Below, piece after piece: positions 55,536-63,846 of a stretch of 64,000 nucleotides of DNA; the first letter of the stretch is position 1; each line of letters opens with the position of its first letter. Location of the stretch: the NCBI GenBank assembly GCA_028875245.1, contig JAPPEU010000088.1, positions 1 through 64,000 on the forward strand, in the 5' to 3' direction. The notes beneath the pieces were generated by a model. The model worked only from the letters and a program-made list of their open reading frames with translations, was not told where the DNA came from and searched no databases. Both the position numbers and the translations under genes were made by a program. This stretch comes from Chloroflexota bacterium. Lineage in GTDB: Bacteria; Chloroflexota; Anaerolineae; Aggregatilineales; Phototrophicaceae.

Positions 55536-56123
55536 ATGAACCCTTCTAAAAGACCAATAGCCTGGATTGACACCGTCGCCGAAGCGGACGCGGCCGGCGA
55601 CTTGCAGCGCGCCTATAAGCGCGCCGGCGACCCCAAGAGCGGGAAAGTCGATCACATCATGAAGATCCACAGCCTCCATCCCGCTTCGCTGATAGATCAC
55701 ATGCATCTGTACAAGACTCTGATGTATGCCGAATCGCCACTGAGCCGGGTTCAGCGCGAGATGATCGCTGTCGTCGTCTCCGCCATCAACCGCTGCGAAT
55801 ACTGACTGAAGCACCATGCGCGCAACCTCCGTCAGTTGACGGGAGACCCGGAATTTACCGCACAAATAGAAGCGGATCACCGCCTGGCAAAATTGACCGC
55901 GGCCGACAGGCAAATGCTAGAGTATACGACCAAGCTGACGCGCGCGCCCGGGGACATGGTCGAGGATGACCTGCGTCGCCTGCGCGCATGCGGCTTCAGC
56001 GATCGGGCGATATTGGATATCGCGCAGGTGGCCGCTTACTACGCCTACGTAAATCGGATCGCTGATGGACTGGGTGTGTCTCTGGAGGCTTATTGGGCGG
56101 AGGGCAAAGAAGATTACGAGTAG
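55536..56123 (+). CDS. AhpD/carboxymuconolactone-decarboxylase-like selenoprotein (CxxU)
   Basis: A peroxidase-related protein of 195 residues in which an in-frame TGA at 55803-55805 is read as selenocysteine 90. The frame remains open on both sides, and the protein is full length only with readthrough. The motif around it, E-x10-CEYU-x3-H (Cys87, Sec90), lines up with the E-C-x-x-C-x-x-x-H redox site of the AhpD fold, where Sec replaces the second Cys. A hairpin after the TGA fits a bacterial SECIS. ATG 55536 is preferred, with GAGGGC 9 bases upstream. Family members reduce peroxides with thiol partners; the thioredoxin-fold protein downstream is a likely one. Confidence 0.88.
55803..55805 (+). 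other. In-frame TGA read as selenocysteine (residue 90)
   Basis: TGA occupies the second Cys position of the AhpD CxxC motif (CEY-TGA-LKHH). Coding similarity continues without shift for 105 further codons. Confidence 0.88.
55827..55845 (+). promoter_or_regulatory. Bacterial SECIS-like hairpin (AhpD-like gene)
   Basis: Stem pairs 55827-55833 with 55838-55845, with a bulged G at 55843; loop AGUU at 55834-55837 has G at its second position. The loop begins 29 bases after the TGA, within the range of known bacterial SECIS elements, where SelB binds a loop G and a nearby U. Confidence 0.7.
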
Positions 56124-56125
56124 CC

Positions 56126-56257
56126 TCAGGCGCCGCGGGTGGCGAGCCCAAGCAGCAACAGTACCGCCAGGATTACAAGGATCGCGGCGACCGCGTAAAA
56201 CTTGGCGAAGAGTTGGCGGGCTTTGGAGCCCTCGCGGAATATGTCAGACAGTTTCAT
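56126..56257 (-). CDS. Putative small single-pass membrane protein (43 aa)
   Basis: A 43-residue frame beginning MKLSDIFREGSKARQLFAKF, followed by one strongly hydrophobic helix (YAVAAILVILAVLLLLGLAT) and RGA. Its stop lies 3 bases beyond the selenoprotein stop, convergently, and it lies in the gap before the thioredoxin-fusion gene. The basic N-terminal half before a clean membrane helix is typical of real small membrane proteins, but without homologues it remains a prediction. A longer upstream frame reaches 56335. Confidence 0.4.
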   Translation of the reverse strand: MKLSDIFREGSKARQLFAKFYAVAAILVILAVLLLLGLATRGA

Positions 56258-56367
56258 GTGCGTCGCCTGCGCTGCAGCCTGTTTTGCTTCAAGCATAACC
56301 ATGTTCTTGCGGCATATCAATGCGATGCGATTCAAGTCGGGTGGCGCTAGAGAGTTAGGGGAGCTTG

Positions 56368-57828
56368 ATGGATAATGAAACGATGACGGTCATTCCTGAA
56401 GCTTTCACCGGTTATATCGCGGTGGTGAAGCGAGAATGCGACACCTGCCGTCTCATCGAACCGGCGCTCCAGTCCGCCGCCCAAGCCCGCGAATTGCGCG
56501 TCTATTCGCAGGATGATCCGGCTTTCCCCCCATCTCTGCAAGATGTGATCGACGAACGCGCGCTGGAATTGTCCTATCGGCTGAACATCGAGATTGTGCC
56601 GACTCTGATACAAGTAGAGAACGGCGAAGAAAGGGCGCGCCTGGTCGGCTGGCAGCGCGAAGCCTGGCGCCGGCTGACGGGCTTGCCTGAGCTTGGCGCA
56701 GGCTTGCCTGAATTCAGCCCGGGCTGCGGCTCCAAGTCGCTTGAACCCGGCATGCCTGAAAAGCTCGCCTTCAAATTCGGCGATACCTTGCTGCAGGCGC
56801 GTCGCATTGAAGTGGCTTCGCAGCAGGACGAACATGAATTGATGTTTGAACGCGGCTGGTCAGATGGCTTGCCGCTTGTCCCGCCGACCGAAGAGCGCGT
56901 TCTCAACATGCTCTCCGGCGCGACCCGTTCACCGGACGAGATCATCGGCATCATCCCGCCGGACAATGTGCCATGCACCATTGAAAAGGTGGCGATCAAC
57001 GCCGTTATGGCCGGTTGCAAGCCGGAATATCTGCCGGTGGTCCTGGCGGCGGTGGAGGCCGCCTGCCTCGACGAATTCTGCATGCACGGCGTCCTGGCGA
57101 CGACTTACTTCTCCGCCCCCATCGTCATCGTAAACGGACCTGTCGCGGCGCAAATCGGCATGAATTGGAGCCACAATGTGCTTGGGCAAGGCAACCGCGC
57201 CAACTCGACCATCGGGCGGGCGCTGCAGCTGGTGATTCGCAATGTGGGCGGCGGCCGTCCCGGCGGCGTCGACCGCGCGACTTTGGGTCAACCCGGGAAA
57301 ATTGGCTTCTGTTTTGCCGAGCGCGAGCAGGACTCTTGTTGGGAGTCCTTGGCTGTAGAGCGCGGGTTCAGCCCCGACCAATCAACCGTGACCTTGTTCG
57401 CCGGCGGCGGCGTCCATCCTGTCGGCGATCAAAAATCTCGCCGTCCCGAATCTCTCACCCGCAGTCTGGCGCTTTCGCTGCAAACGGTCTATCACAGAAA
57501 GATTTATGGCAGCACGGACGCGCTTCTGATCATTTCGCCGGAGAATATGCGCGTCTTTCGTGAAGCGGGCTGGAGCAAGGCGCGTTTTCGCGAAGCGCTC
57601 GACGAGGCCTTGACGGTGGACGGGCGCGATATAGTGGCGGGCGCTGGCGGCGTCGCCGAAGGAATGCCGAAGAAATTGGCCGACAAGCGTTTGACGAAAT
57701 TCCGCTCGGACGGCCTGCTGATCGCGCACGCGGGCGGGGGCGCTGGCATGTGGTCGGCTGTGATCACCGGCTGGGGCAGAAGCGGCGCCCATGGCAGCGT
57801 TCCGGTGACGGTCGCGATAAAATCATGA
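56368..57828 (+). CDS. Thioredoxin-fold/UGSC-partner fusion protein
   Basis: A 486-residue protein between the two selenoprotein genes. Residues 1-105 form a thioredoxin-like fold with a CDTC redox centre (Cys24, Cys27) and a cis-Pro segment EIVPTLIQV (Pro78). The remaining 350 residues resemble the large proteins encoded next to UGSC proteins: SDGLPLVPPTEERVL, IIPPDNVPCTIEKVAINAVMAGC, IGMNWSHNVLGQGNRANSTIGRAL, RKIYGSTDALLIISPE and HAGGGAGMWSA. Their reaction is unknown. The start has AGGGGAG 4 bases upstream of ATG 56368. The UGSC gene begins 128 bases downstream. I infer that the thioredoxin part reduces one or both selenoproteins. Confidence 0.75.
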   Translation: MDNETMTVIPEAFTGYIAVVKRECDTCRLIEPALQSAAQARELRVYSQDDPAFPPSLQDVIDERALELSYRLNIEIVPTLIQVENGEERARLVGWQREAWRRLTGLPELGAGLPEFSPGCGSKSLEPGMPEKLAFKFGDTLLQARRIEVASQQDEHELMFERGWSDGLPLVPPTEERVLNMLSGATRSPDEIIGIIPPDNVPCTIEKVAINAVMAGCKPEYLPVVLAAVEAACLDEFCMHGVLATTYFSAPIVIVNGPVAAQIGMNWSHNVLGQGNRANSTIGRALQLVIRNVGGGRPGGVDRATLGQPGKIGFCFAEREQDSCWESLAVERGFSPDQSTVTLFAGGGVHPVGDQKSRRPESLTRSLALSLQTVYHRKIYGSTDALLIISPENMRVFREAGWSKARFREALDEALTVDGRDIVAGAGGVAEGMPKKLADKRLTKFRSDGLLIAHAGGGAGMWSAVITGWGRSGAHGSVPVTVAIKS

Positions 57829-57850
57829 GAACTAATTGGAAATGCGAATA

Positions 57851-57905
57851 GGTAGGGGCGGGGGACGGTCAGTGTCTACGCGACCCTTGTCTCGCCCTCG
57901 CTTGA
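57851..57905. repeat. Partial GTAGGGGCG repeat
   Basis: GTAGGGGCG...CAGTGTCTACGCG...TCGCCC resembles copy A (CAGTGTCTACGCG at 1280-1292) and the palindromes at 4476 and 5414. It sits between the thioredoxin-fusion and UGSC genes and could affect their cotranscription. Confidence 0.5.
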
Positions 57906-57955
57906 CAAAGATCGCCAAACTCGAATCGCGAGACAAATTTGAAAAGGAGCAAACC

Positions 57956-58471
57956 ATGCCTGCATTATTAGATCCAACCAGCGAGCTGCGGCCGGCGCAG
58001 CGAGAAGCGCTCCCGCGGCCAAAGTCCTTGAGCGGGTCGCGCGTTGCCCTCCTGGATATTTCAAAGCCGCGCGGCGATGTCTTCCTCGATCATCTTGAGG
58101 CGAAGCTGGGCGAAATGGGGGTTGATGCGCGGCGCTACCGCAAGCCCACATTCACGCGGGTCGCGCCTGTCGATCTGAAGCACAAGATTGCCAGCGAGTG
58201 CGACATCGTCATCGAAGCCCTCGCCGATTGAGGCTCATGCACGTCGTGCAGTGTGCACGACATCACTGACCTGGAAGCGCGCGGGATACCGGGCATGTTT
58301 GTCGCTTCCGATGAGTTTGTTGATGCGGCCGCGGCTCAGGGGGCGGCTTTGGGTTTTGAACCCGCCGCCTGTTACGTGCCCCATCCGATTCAGGATCGCA
58401 GGGACGATGAAATCCGCGCGCTCGCGGATGCAGCCTTTGAGGAGATTCTTTCTCAGATAGTATCGCCTTAG
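57956..58471 (+). CDS. UGSC-family selenoprotein
   Basis: A 171-residue protein in which TGA at 58229-58231 encodes selenocysteine 92. The residues following are GSCTSCSVHD, the exact UGSC signature of this (seleno)protein family, whose members carry Sec or Cys at the first position. The frame before (RVALLDISKPRGDVFLDHLE; ECDIVIEALAD) and after (LEARGIPGMFVASDEF; CYVPHPIQDRRDDEI) reads as one continuous protein. An 8-bp hairpin sits at SECIS distance. ATG 57956 follows AAAAGGAG, a strong ribosome site; an upstream TTG at 57836 would run through a repeat. The family's reaction is unknown; a thiol/selenol redox role is inferred. It ends 9 bases before convergent fabF. Confidence 0.9.
58229..58231 (+). 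other. In-frame TGA read as selenocysteine (residue 92)
   Basis: TGA directly before GGC TCA TGC gives the U-G-S-C motif. The open frame continues 79 more codons to a TAG/TAA-type stop at 58469-58471. Confidence 0.9.
58243..58261 (+). promoter_or_regulatory. Bacterial SECIS-like hairpin (UGSC gene)
   Basis: GTCGTGCA (58243-58250) pairs perfectly with TGCACGAC (58254-58261) around loop GUG. The loop starts 20 bases after the TGA and has G at its first position, as expected for SelB recognition. The stem is 8 bp without mismatches. Confidence 0.82.
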
Positions 58472-58480
58472 CGCCGGCGT

Positions 58481-59722
58481 CTAATGATAGCGGCTGATGA
58501 CAACTGCGGTATTGTGGCCGCCGAAACCAAATGAATTGCTGAGCACGTGGTCGATTTCCGTCGCCACGCCCCTGTTCGGCGTATAGTCGAGGTCGCAGTC
58601 GGGGTCCGGCGTCTCCAGGTTGATCGTCGGCGGGATGAAATTATCGTGCAGCGCTTTGACGGAGAGAATGGCTTCGGTGGCGGCGGTCGCGCCCAGGATG
58701 TGGCCGGTCATGGACTTCGTTGAACTGATCGGGATGTTGTAAGCTTCTTCAGCCAGCGCCTGCTTGATGGCGAGTGTTTCGCTCTTGTCATTGAGCTGCG
58801 TGCCGGTGCCGTGCGCGTTGATGTAGCTGACGTCGCCGGCCTGGATCTCCGCTTCCCGCATGGCGCGCCGCATCGCTTCAGCCGCATCCACGCCGTCCGG
58901 GTTGGGCGCGGTTACGTGAAAAGCGTCGGAGGTATGGCCGTAACCGGTGAGCTCGGCATGAATCGTCGCGCCACGCGTCCGCGCATGTTCCAAATCCTCG
59001 AGGATCAGCAGGGCGGCGCCTTCCGCCGCGACGAATCCATCGCGCTTCGCGTCAAAGGGGCGCGACGCTTTTTCCGGGATATCCTCGGTGTTGGTCAAGA
59101 CCTTCATATTGTTGAAGCCGCTGATGACCATCGGCATGATGCAGGCTTCGCTGCCGCCGGCGACCATGACCGTGGCTCGTCCCATACGGATGAGATCGGC
59201 GGCGTCGCCAAGCGAGTTGTTGCTAGTGGCGCAAGCGGCCGTGATATTGTAATTGGGTCCCTTTAGCCCAAAGTGCATCGACACCCGCGAGCTGATGCCA
59301 TCATGCAGCAGCGCGGGCACGATAACCGGGCTGACGCCGCGATGTCCCTTCGCTTCGAAGCCTTGCAGCGCTTGCACCACGGTAACGATCCCGCCAATGC
59401 CTGAGCCCACGACCACGCCGACATCGTACTTGTTCCCATCGGTGATTTCGATGCCGGCATCGCCAAGGGCTTCCTCCGCCGCGACAAGCGCCAGCATCTG
59501 CGCCCGATCCATGCGCCGCATTTCGCGCCGCCCAAAGCGGCCCACCAGGTCAAGGTCTTTCACCTCGCCAGCGACGCGGTTTTCCACCAGTTCGGCGTCA
59601 AATAACGTGATCCAGTCAATGCCGGAAACCCCAGCGCGGATATTCGCCCAGGAATCCGCTACATTATTGCCGACCGGGCTCACCAAGCCCATGCCTGTGA
59701 TTACGATGCGTTTGTCCGCCAT
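58481..59722 (-). CDS. fabF: Beta-ketoacyl-ACP synthase II
   Basis: Condenses malonyl-ACP with acyl-ACP in fatty acid elongation. The 413-residue protein begins RIVITGMGLVSPVGNNV, the usual FabF start. The thiolase-fold catalytic triad is present: Cys in TAACATSNN near residue 168, His in NAHGTGTQLND near 305, and His in SMTGHILGA near 342, plus the C-terminal SNSFGFGGHN. Length and motifs fit FabF better than FabB. The rest of the fab cluster (acpP, fabD, fabG) is not adjacent. It is convergent with the UGSC gene. Confidence 0.96.
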   Translation of the reverse strand: MADKRIVITGMGLVSPVGNNVADSWANIRAGVSGIDWITLFDAELVENRVAGEVKDLDLVGRFGRREMRRMDRAQMLALVAAEEALGDAGIEITDGNKYDVGVVVGSGIGGIVTVVQALQGFEAKGHRGVSPVIVPALLHDGISSRVSMHFGLKGPNYNITAACATSNNSLGDAADLIRMGRATVMVAGGSEACIMPMVISGFNNMKVLTNTEDIPEKASRPFDAKRDGFVAAEGAALLILEDLEHARTRGATIHAELTGYGHTSDAFHVTAPNPDGVDAAEAMRRAMREAEIQAGDVSYINAHGTGTQLNDKSETLAIKQALAEEAYNIPISSTKSMTGHILGATAATEAILSVKALHDNFIPPTINLETPDPDCDLDYTPNRGVATEIDHVLSNSFGFGGHNTAVVISRYH

Positions 59723-59825
59723 TCGCGCACTTTCCAGTTTTGCCGCAACGCGCCCATGAGCCCAACGAATGCTTCACCAGATTATAATATGGGATGCCGC
59801 CTGAGCGCATACGCAACTTGCGCAA

Positions 59826-60101
59826 TTAACCGTTGAGCTCGTCGAGCAGGGCGGACTTTATTTCCGGCGGGATCTGATTGTAGGGCAAGTCAAGCAGCGC
59901 GCCTTGCAGCGCCCAAAGCATCGTCAAGCTGGCGGGATAGCGCTGGCGCAGCCGGTTGAAAACCTCAACCGCGCCCAGGGCTTCGATTTGCTCGCGAGAT
60001 TTGATGCCCGCTTCCAGCAGCCGTCGCGCCGATTTTGGTCCGATATTCTTCAGCTCGGTCAAGGCTTGGAGAATATTCGCCGCGTCACTACTCATCATCA
60101 T
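59826..60101 (-). CDS. TfoX C-terminal-domain-like helix-hairpin-helix protein
   Basis: A 91-residue protein with ELKNIGPKSARRLLEAGIKSREQIEALGAVEVF, the helix-hairpin-helix pattern of the TfoX C-terminal domain, and the closing motif LWALQGALLDLPYNQIPPEIKSALL. Stand-alone TfoX_C proteins occur widely; in gamma-proteobacteria the two-domain TfoX regulates competence, but no such role can be claimed here. Two further Met codons at the start make the exact initiator uncertain. It precedes the M16 pair's end by 17 bases on the same strand. Confidence 0.85.
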   Translation of the reverse strand: MMMSSDAANILQALTELKNIGPKSARRLLEAGIKSREQIEALGAVEVFNRLRQRYPASLTMLWALQGALLDLPYNQIPPEIKSALLDELNG

Positions 60102-60118
60102 ACGGGCGGACGCGCCGG

Positions 60119-61408
60119 TCAGGAGTCGGATCCAACAGGCCCGGCCACAGCCACAACCATGCGCTCCGGGCGCAGGTAATGCCGCGCCGCGCGCAGCAGG
60201 TCGTCCTTTGTAATGCGGTAAATCATGTCTTCATAATGCGCCAGATAATCCATGCCCAGGTCGAAGCTCTCCATGCTGTGGATGTTCGAGGCGATGCCTT
60301 CGTTGCTCTCCAGCCGCAGCGGCATGCGCCCGGTGAAATAACTTTGATTGTCCGCCAGATCTTCGTCCGTGACCGTTTCGCTCGTCAGCCGCTCGATCTC
60401 TTCCACGATCGACCCGATCGCCAACTCGACATTATCCGGATTGACGCCGGCGCTAATCGTCCATGGATCCGGTCCATGACCGCCGCCGACGCGACTGTAA
60501 GCATAATAAGCCAAGCCCTTTTCCTCGCGCACGCTCTTGCCGATCCGCCCCATCATGCCGAATTCGCCCAGAACGCTGTTGGCCAGCTGCGCCGCCAGAT
60601 AATCTTCCGCCTTGCGCGGAGGGCCGACGACGCCCATACAGATATCCGATTGTGTCTTGCCGGGCAGGAAAACCTGCGGGCGCCGAGCCTCCGAATTCGC
60701 CGCCGGCTCAGCCGCTTGCTCGACGGCAGGCTGCTCTGGATTGCGCCAGTCGCCGAAAGCATCCGCCGCCAAGCCCATGGCTTCGCCCGCGTCAACCGCG
60801 CCGACGATGACCAGGATCATGCCGCGCGGGCCAAAATGAGCCGCGTGAAAATTCTTCAGATCATCAACCCTGAGATCGGCGATCGTATCATCACTGCCGT
60901 AAGTGCCATAATGATAAGGATGCGTATCGGGATAGAGCGCTTCGCGCATCGCCTTGGCGGCGCGGTAACGACTGTCGTAGTTGCTGTATTGGAGCCAGGT
61001 CAAGCGCTCGCCGCGCAAGCGATCGACATGTTCCGCCGGGAAAACCGGCTGGCGCAATGTATCAGCCGCGATTTGAAGAAGCAGCCCAAGGTCTTCCGCC
61101 AAAGACTTGCCAGAGAGGCCGACCTTGTGCACATGCCCGCGAAAGCCGAGATCGGCGCCGACATCTTCCAGCGCGCCGTGTATCGCATCGAAATCCCGGC
61201 TGACCGTGCCCGTTTTGAGGGCGCCCGCAGCCAGAGAGGCCAAGCCGTTCTGAACTGGCGATTCGTAAATGCTGCCCGCCTGGAGCGAGCCCATCAGATT
61301 GACCGACTGCACCGCCGCGTTCTCGTAAACCAGGAGCGTTATGCCATTGTCCAGCTCGGCGCGCGCGATGTTGCTCGCGTTTGGGATGCTCTCATTCGGT
61401 GGCGTCAT
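60119..61408 (-). CDS. M16-family peptidase, non-catalytic subunit
   Basis: A 429-residue M16 (pitrilysin/MPP-type) protein. The N-terminal fold, the SVREEKGLAYYAYS segment with the conserved Arg-Tyr pair type motif, and the C-terminal lobes are recognisable, but the HxxEH zinc motif is replaced by a SLAAGAL stretch around residues 58-64. It is therefore the inactive half of a two-subunit M16 protease like bacterial heterodimers of alpha and beta type. ATG 61408 overlaps the stop of the catalytic subunit gene by 4 bases (ATGA), as expected for coupled subunits. Confidence 0.88.
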   Translation of the reverse strand: MTPPNESIPNASNIARAELDNGITLLVYENAAVQSVNLMGSLQAGSIYESPVQNGLASLAAGALKTGTVSRDFDAIHGALEDVGADLGFRGHVHKVGLSGKSLAEDLGLLLQIAADTLRQPVFPAEHVDRLRGERLTWLQYSNYDSRYRAAKAMREALYPDTHPYHYGTYGSDDTIADLRVDDLKNFHAAHFGPRGMILVIVGAVDAGEAMGLAADAFGDWRNPEQPAVEQAAEPAANSEARRPQVFLPGKTQSDICMGVVGPPRKAEDYLAAQLANSVLGEFGMMGRIGKSVREEKGLAYYAYSRVGGGHGPDPWTISAGVNPDNVELAIGSIVEEIERLTSETVTDEDLADNQSYFTGRMPLRLESNEGIASNIHSMESFDLGMDYLAHYEDMIYRITKDDLLRAARHYLRPERMVVAVAGPVGSDS

Positions 61409-62682
61409 GCTGGCGGGGTCTCCTGATCGGGGTCGGTCGGATGCAGCATTCCCAGGACGCGGCTGCGCGGCACAAGATAGCGATTGGCGACCTCGCGCAC
61501 ATCGTCCGCCGTGACCTGCATGAGCCGCTCGGCATAATTGTCGAACCAGTGGACATCGCCCAGAATGAAGGATTGCGCCAGCCAATACGCTTGTTCGGTG
61601 ACGCTTTCGGTGCTGTAGGCGAAGGCGGCCCGCGTCTGCTTGCGCGCTTTGTTCAGCTCCGCGTCGCTGACGCCCTCGGTTTGCAAGCGTTCGATCTCTG
61701 CCAGCAGCAGCGGTTCCGCTTCCTCAGGCCGCCGGTCGTCACGCAGGGTCACCATGATGCTGTACAGGTAGGGGTCCACCGTTGGCGTGAGCCAGGCGCC
61801 GACGCTCGCCGCGACCTCCGTCTTGACCAGCGCTTGATAGAGCCGGCTCGTCTTGTTGTCCGACGCGCCGCCCGACCCGCTCAGGATCGCGTTCATGATT
61901 TGCAGCTTCATCCAGTCATCGTGGTCGGCCGCCGGCGCGCGATGGCATAACTCGAGGAAGGCGGTCTTGCCCGGGCGCTCAACCACGACGCGGCGCTCTC
62001 CCTGCTGTTCCGGCTCCGCCCGCGTGAAAAGAGCGGGCGCGGCATCGGCCTCAATCGACCCATACAAACGCTCGATCTTCGCCAGCATTTCCTCCGTATC
62101 GAAGGCGCCCACCGCAATCGCGGCCGCATTCGCCGGGCAGTAATGGCGGCGATAATGCCGATACAAATCGTCGCGCGTCATCGTCCGCAGGTCGGTCTCG
62201 TCGCCGATGATCTCGTGGTGGTAGCCGTGCACGCGGAAGGCGGCGCCGCGCACTTCTTCCGCCAGCCAGAAGGTGGGCTGGTTCTCCGCCCCCTGCCGCT
62301 CCGAGATGATCACCGTGCGTTCGGACTCGGTCTCGTCGGCGTCGAAAATCGCGTTGCTCATGCGGTCGGCTTCGGCCTGCATGGCGATATCGATCTTGTC
62401 CGCGGGCAAGGTCTCGAAATACTTGGTCGCGTCCATCGACGTGAAGGCGTTCCACTGGCCGCCGGCGCGGTCGATTTCGCGGTCCAGCGCCCCGGCCGGG
62501 AAGCGCTCCGTGCCCTTGAACATCATGTGCTCGACCCAGTGAGAAATGCCGGTCAGCCCGGTCGGCTCGTTGCGGCTGCCCACGCGGTAGGCCAGCCACC
62601 AGCTGATGACGGGCGCGCTGTGGACCTCGCGCAGGAGGACGGTGAGGCCGTTGGAAAGTGTGTGGCAGGTGAGGGAGGGCAT
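61405..62682 (-). CDS. M16-family zinc metallopeptidase, catalytic subunit
   Basis: The active subunit of the M16 pair. The 425-residue protein has HxxEH at His48-Trp-Val-Glu51-His52, with the third ligand Glu128 exactly 76 residues later, the standard spacing. It begins MPSLTCHTLSNGLTVLLREV. ATG 62682 is preceded by AAGGACG. M16 peptidases degrade short peptides or process exported proteins; no signal peptide is seen, so cytosolic action is likely. The DUF262-HNH gene lies 14 bases upstream on the same strand. Confidence 0.93.
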   Translation of the reverse strand: MPSLTCHTLSNGLTVLLREVHSAPVISWWLAYRVGSRNEPTGLTGISHWVEHMMFKGTERFPAGALDREIDRAGGQWNAFTSMDATKYFETLPADKIDIAMQAEADRMSNAIFDADETESERTVIISERQGAENQPTFWLAEEVRGAAFRVHGYHHEIIGDETDLRTMTRDDLYRHYRRHYCPANAAAIAVGAFDTEEMLAKIERLYGSIEADAAPALFTRAEPEQQGERRVVVERPGKTAFLELCHRAPAADHDDWMKLQIMNAILSGSGGASDNKTSRLYQALVKTEVAASVGAWLTPTVDPYLYSIMVTLRDDRRPEEAEPLLLAEIERLQTEGVSDAELNKARKQTRAAFAYSTESVTEQAYWLAQSFILGDVHWFDNYAERLMQVTADDVREVANRYLVPRSRVLGMLHPTDPDQETPPA

Positions 62683-62696
62683 GGGCGTCCTTTGCC

Positions 62697-63788
62697 TTAC
62701 TTTGATGATTTCTCGCGGTTGCACTTCCGGCAGAGCATCTGGCAGTTTTCTTCGACCGTCTTGCCGCCTTGAGACCAGGGCGTGATGTGGTCGGCTTCCA
62801 TTGCAGACAATGGAAAGTCCTGCTTGCAGATGGCGCAGACGCCCGCTTGTTTCTCATAGGCTCTTTGCTTCATGCCGTCTGAAAATGCTCGGATATTCAA
62901 ATGCTTCTCGTCGCGCGTAAGAATGTACGGATATATCCCTTTCTGGTTCGTCACATCATCGTCGAGAATTAGACCGGCGGTTTCCGTCTCTATCGCAGCG
63001 GGGTCAAGGTCTTCGTCCACATAAGCGTTATAGAGGGCGCCCCAGTCCACGCCCTTCATTATCCTTTTGCGCTTTTTCGTAAACGTGGATTCTATCCAGC
63101 CGATGACATCAATGAAATACGCCCACAGCGGCGCCGCGCTTTCATCGTGCTGGTGGATTCCCATGTAATCTTCAATGTTGTCGTCGCTAATCCACTTGAT
63201 GACCGTTTGCAGATAATCCTGCCGTATTGGCGAGCCGCTCATGTAGTCGCCGCCCAAGCCCGCCGCCGGGCCTCCCGTTCTGCTGAAATAGCGCTTGGCG
63301 TCGGACACCCATGTCCCGGAGTAAATCGCGTTGCGCAATTCTTGATTCGTCAACCGTTTGCCTGCGATATTGATGATCTTAAACCACTCCAGCTTTTCGC
63401 TAGGCGCGCCGCTGCACACATAAACCATCAGCTTGTAATTGAGTATCCGTTCCTTTACATCGGACTGCTGATTGTCAAATCCCAGCCCGTCGACCGAGAA
63501 GCCTGGTTTTTCCGCCACATATCGGGCGATAGAAATTGTGCGCTGCTGACCGTCGATGATTTCGTATCTGCCGTCCGGTCGGTCGAACCAGTACATGACA
63601 TTGAGGGGGAAGCCTTTCAAAATGGAATTGATTACGGCGTCGCGCTCTTTCGGATTGTAGATGAACGCGCGCTGGAAGGCCGGCCGAATATCCAACTTGC
63701 CGCCGTAGCCGACCACGCCGTCATCGCCATCGTCGTGGTAGCCCGCGACGAGATCGCGCACGGTGAGGTCAAGTTGTTGGATTTTCAT
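62697..63788 (-). CDS. DUF262/GmrSD-like protein with C-terminal HNH nuclease
   Basis: A 363-residue protein with an N-terminal DUF262 domain, including LDIRPAFQRAFIY and IIDGQQRTISIAR (residues 77-89; the DGQQR motif binds and hydrolyses nucleotide in GmrSD-type systems). An HNH domain closes the protein (CAICK, then MEADHITPWSQGG, then CQMLCRKC). Such two-domain proteins occur in defence against modified phage DNA and are related to type IV restriction enzymes. No GmrD partner or methylase is nearby; it seems to be a single-gene system. It lies 14 bases upstream of the M16 peptidase gene. Confidence 0.88.
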   Translation of the reverse strand: MKIQQLDLTVRDLVAGYHDDGDDGVVGYGGKLDIRPAFQRAFIYNPKERDAVINSILKGFPLNVMYWFDRPDGRYEIIDGQQRTISIARYVAEKPGFSVDGLGFDNQQSDVKERILNYKLMVYVCSGAPSEKLEWFKIINIAGKRLTNQELRNAIYSGTWVSDAKRYFSRTGGPAAGLGGDYMSGSPIRQDYLQTVIKWISDDNIEDYMGIHQHDESAAPLWAYFIDVIGWIESTFTKKRKRIMKGVDWGALYNAYVDEDLDPAAIETETAGLILDDDVTNQKGIYPYILTRDEKHLNIRAFSDGMKQRAYEKQAGVCAICKQDFPLSAMEADHITPWSQGGKTVEENCQMLCRKCNREKSSK

Positions 63789-63846
63789 TCGACAGTCGAT
63801 TGGGGCGAGGATCCCTTGCCAATTTCAGAAAAACAGCCGCAAGCGA

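Noticed and set aside
55803..55805. Interpretation of the AhpD-like gene as a pseudogene with a nonsense mutation
   Set aside because: The TGA falls exactly on the redox Cys, the frame stays open afterwards, a SECIS-like hairpin follows, and a second such case lies 2.4 kb away; chance is unlikely.
58229..58231. Two separate small genes split at the TGA of the UGSC gene
   Set aside because: The second half lacks a convincing start and ribosome site, and the split breaks the family signature.
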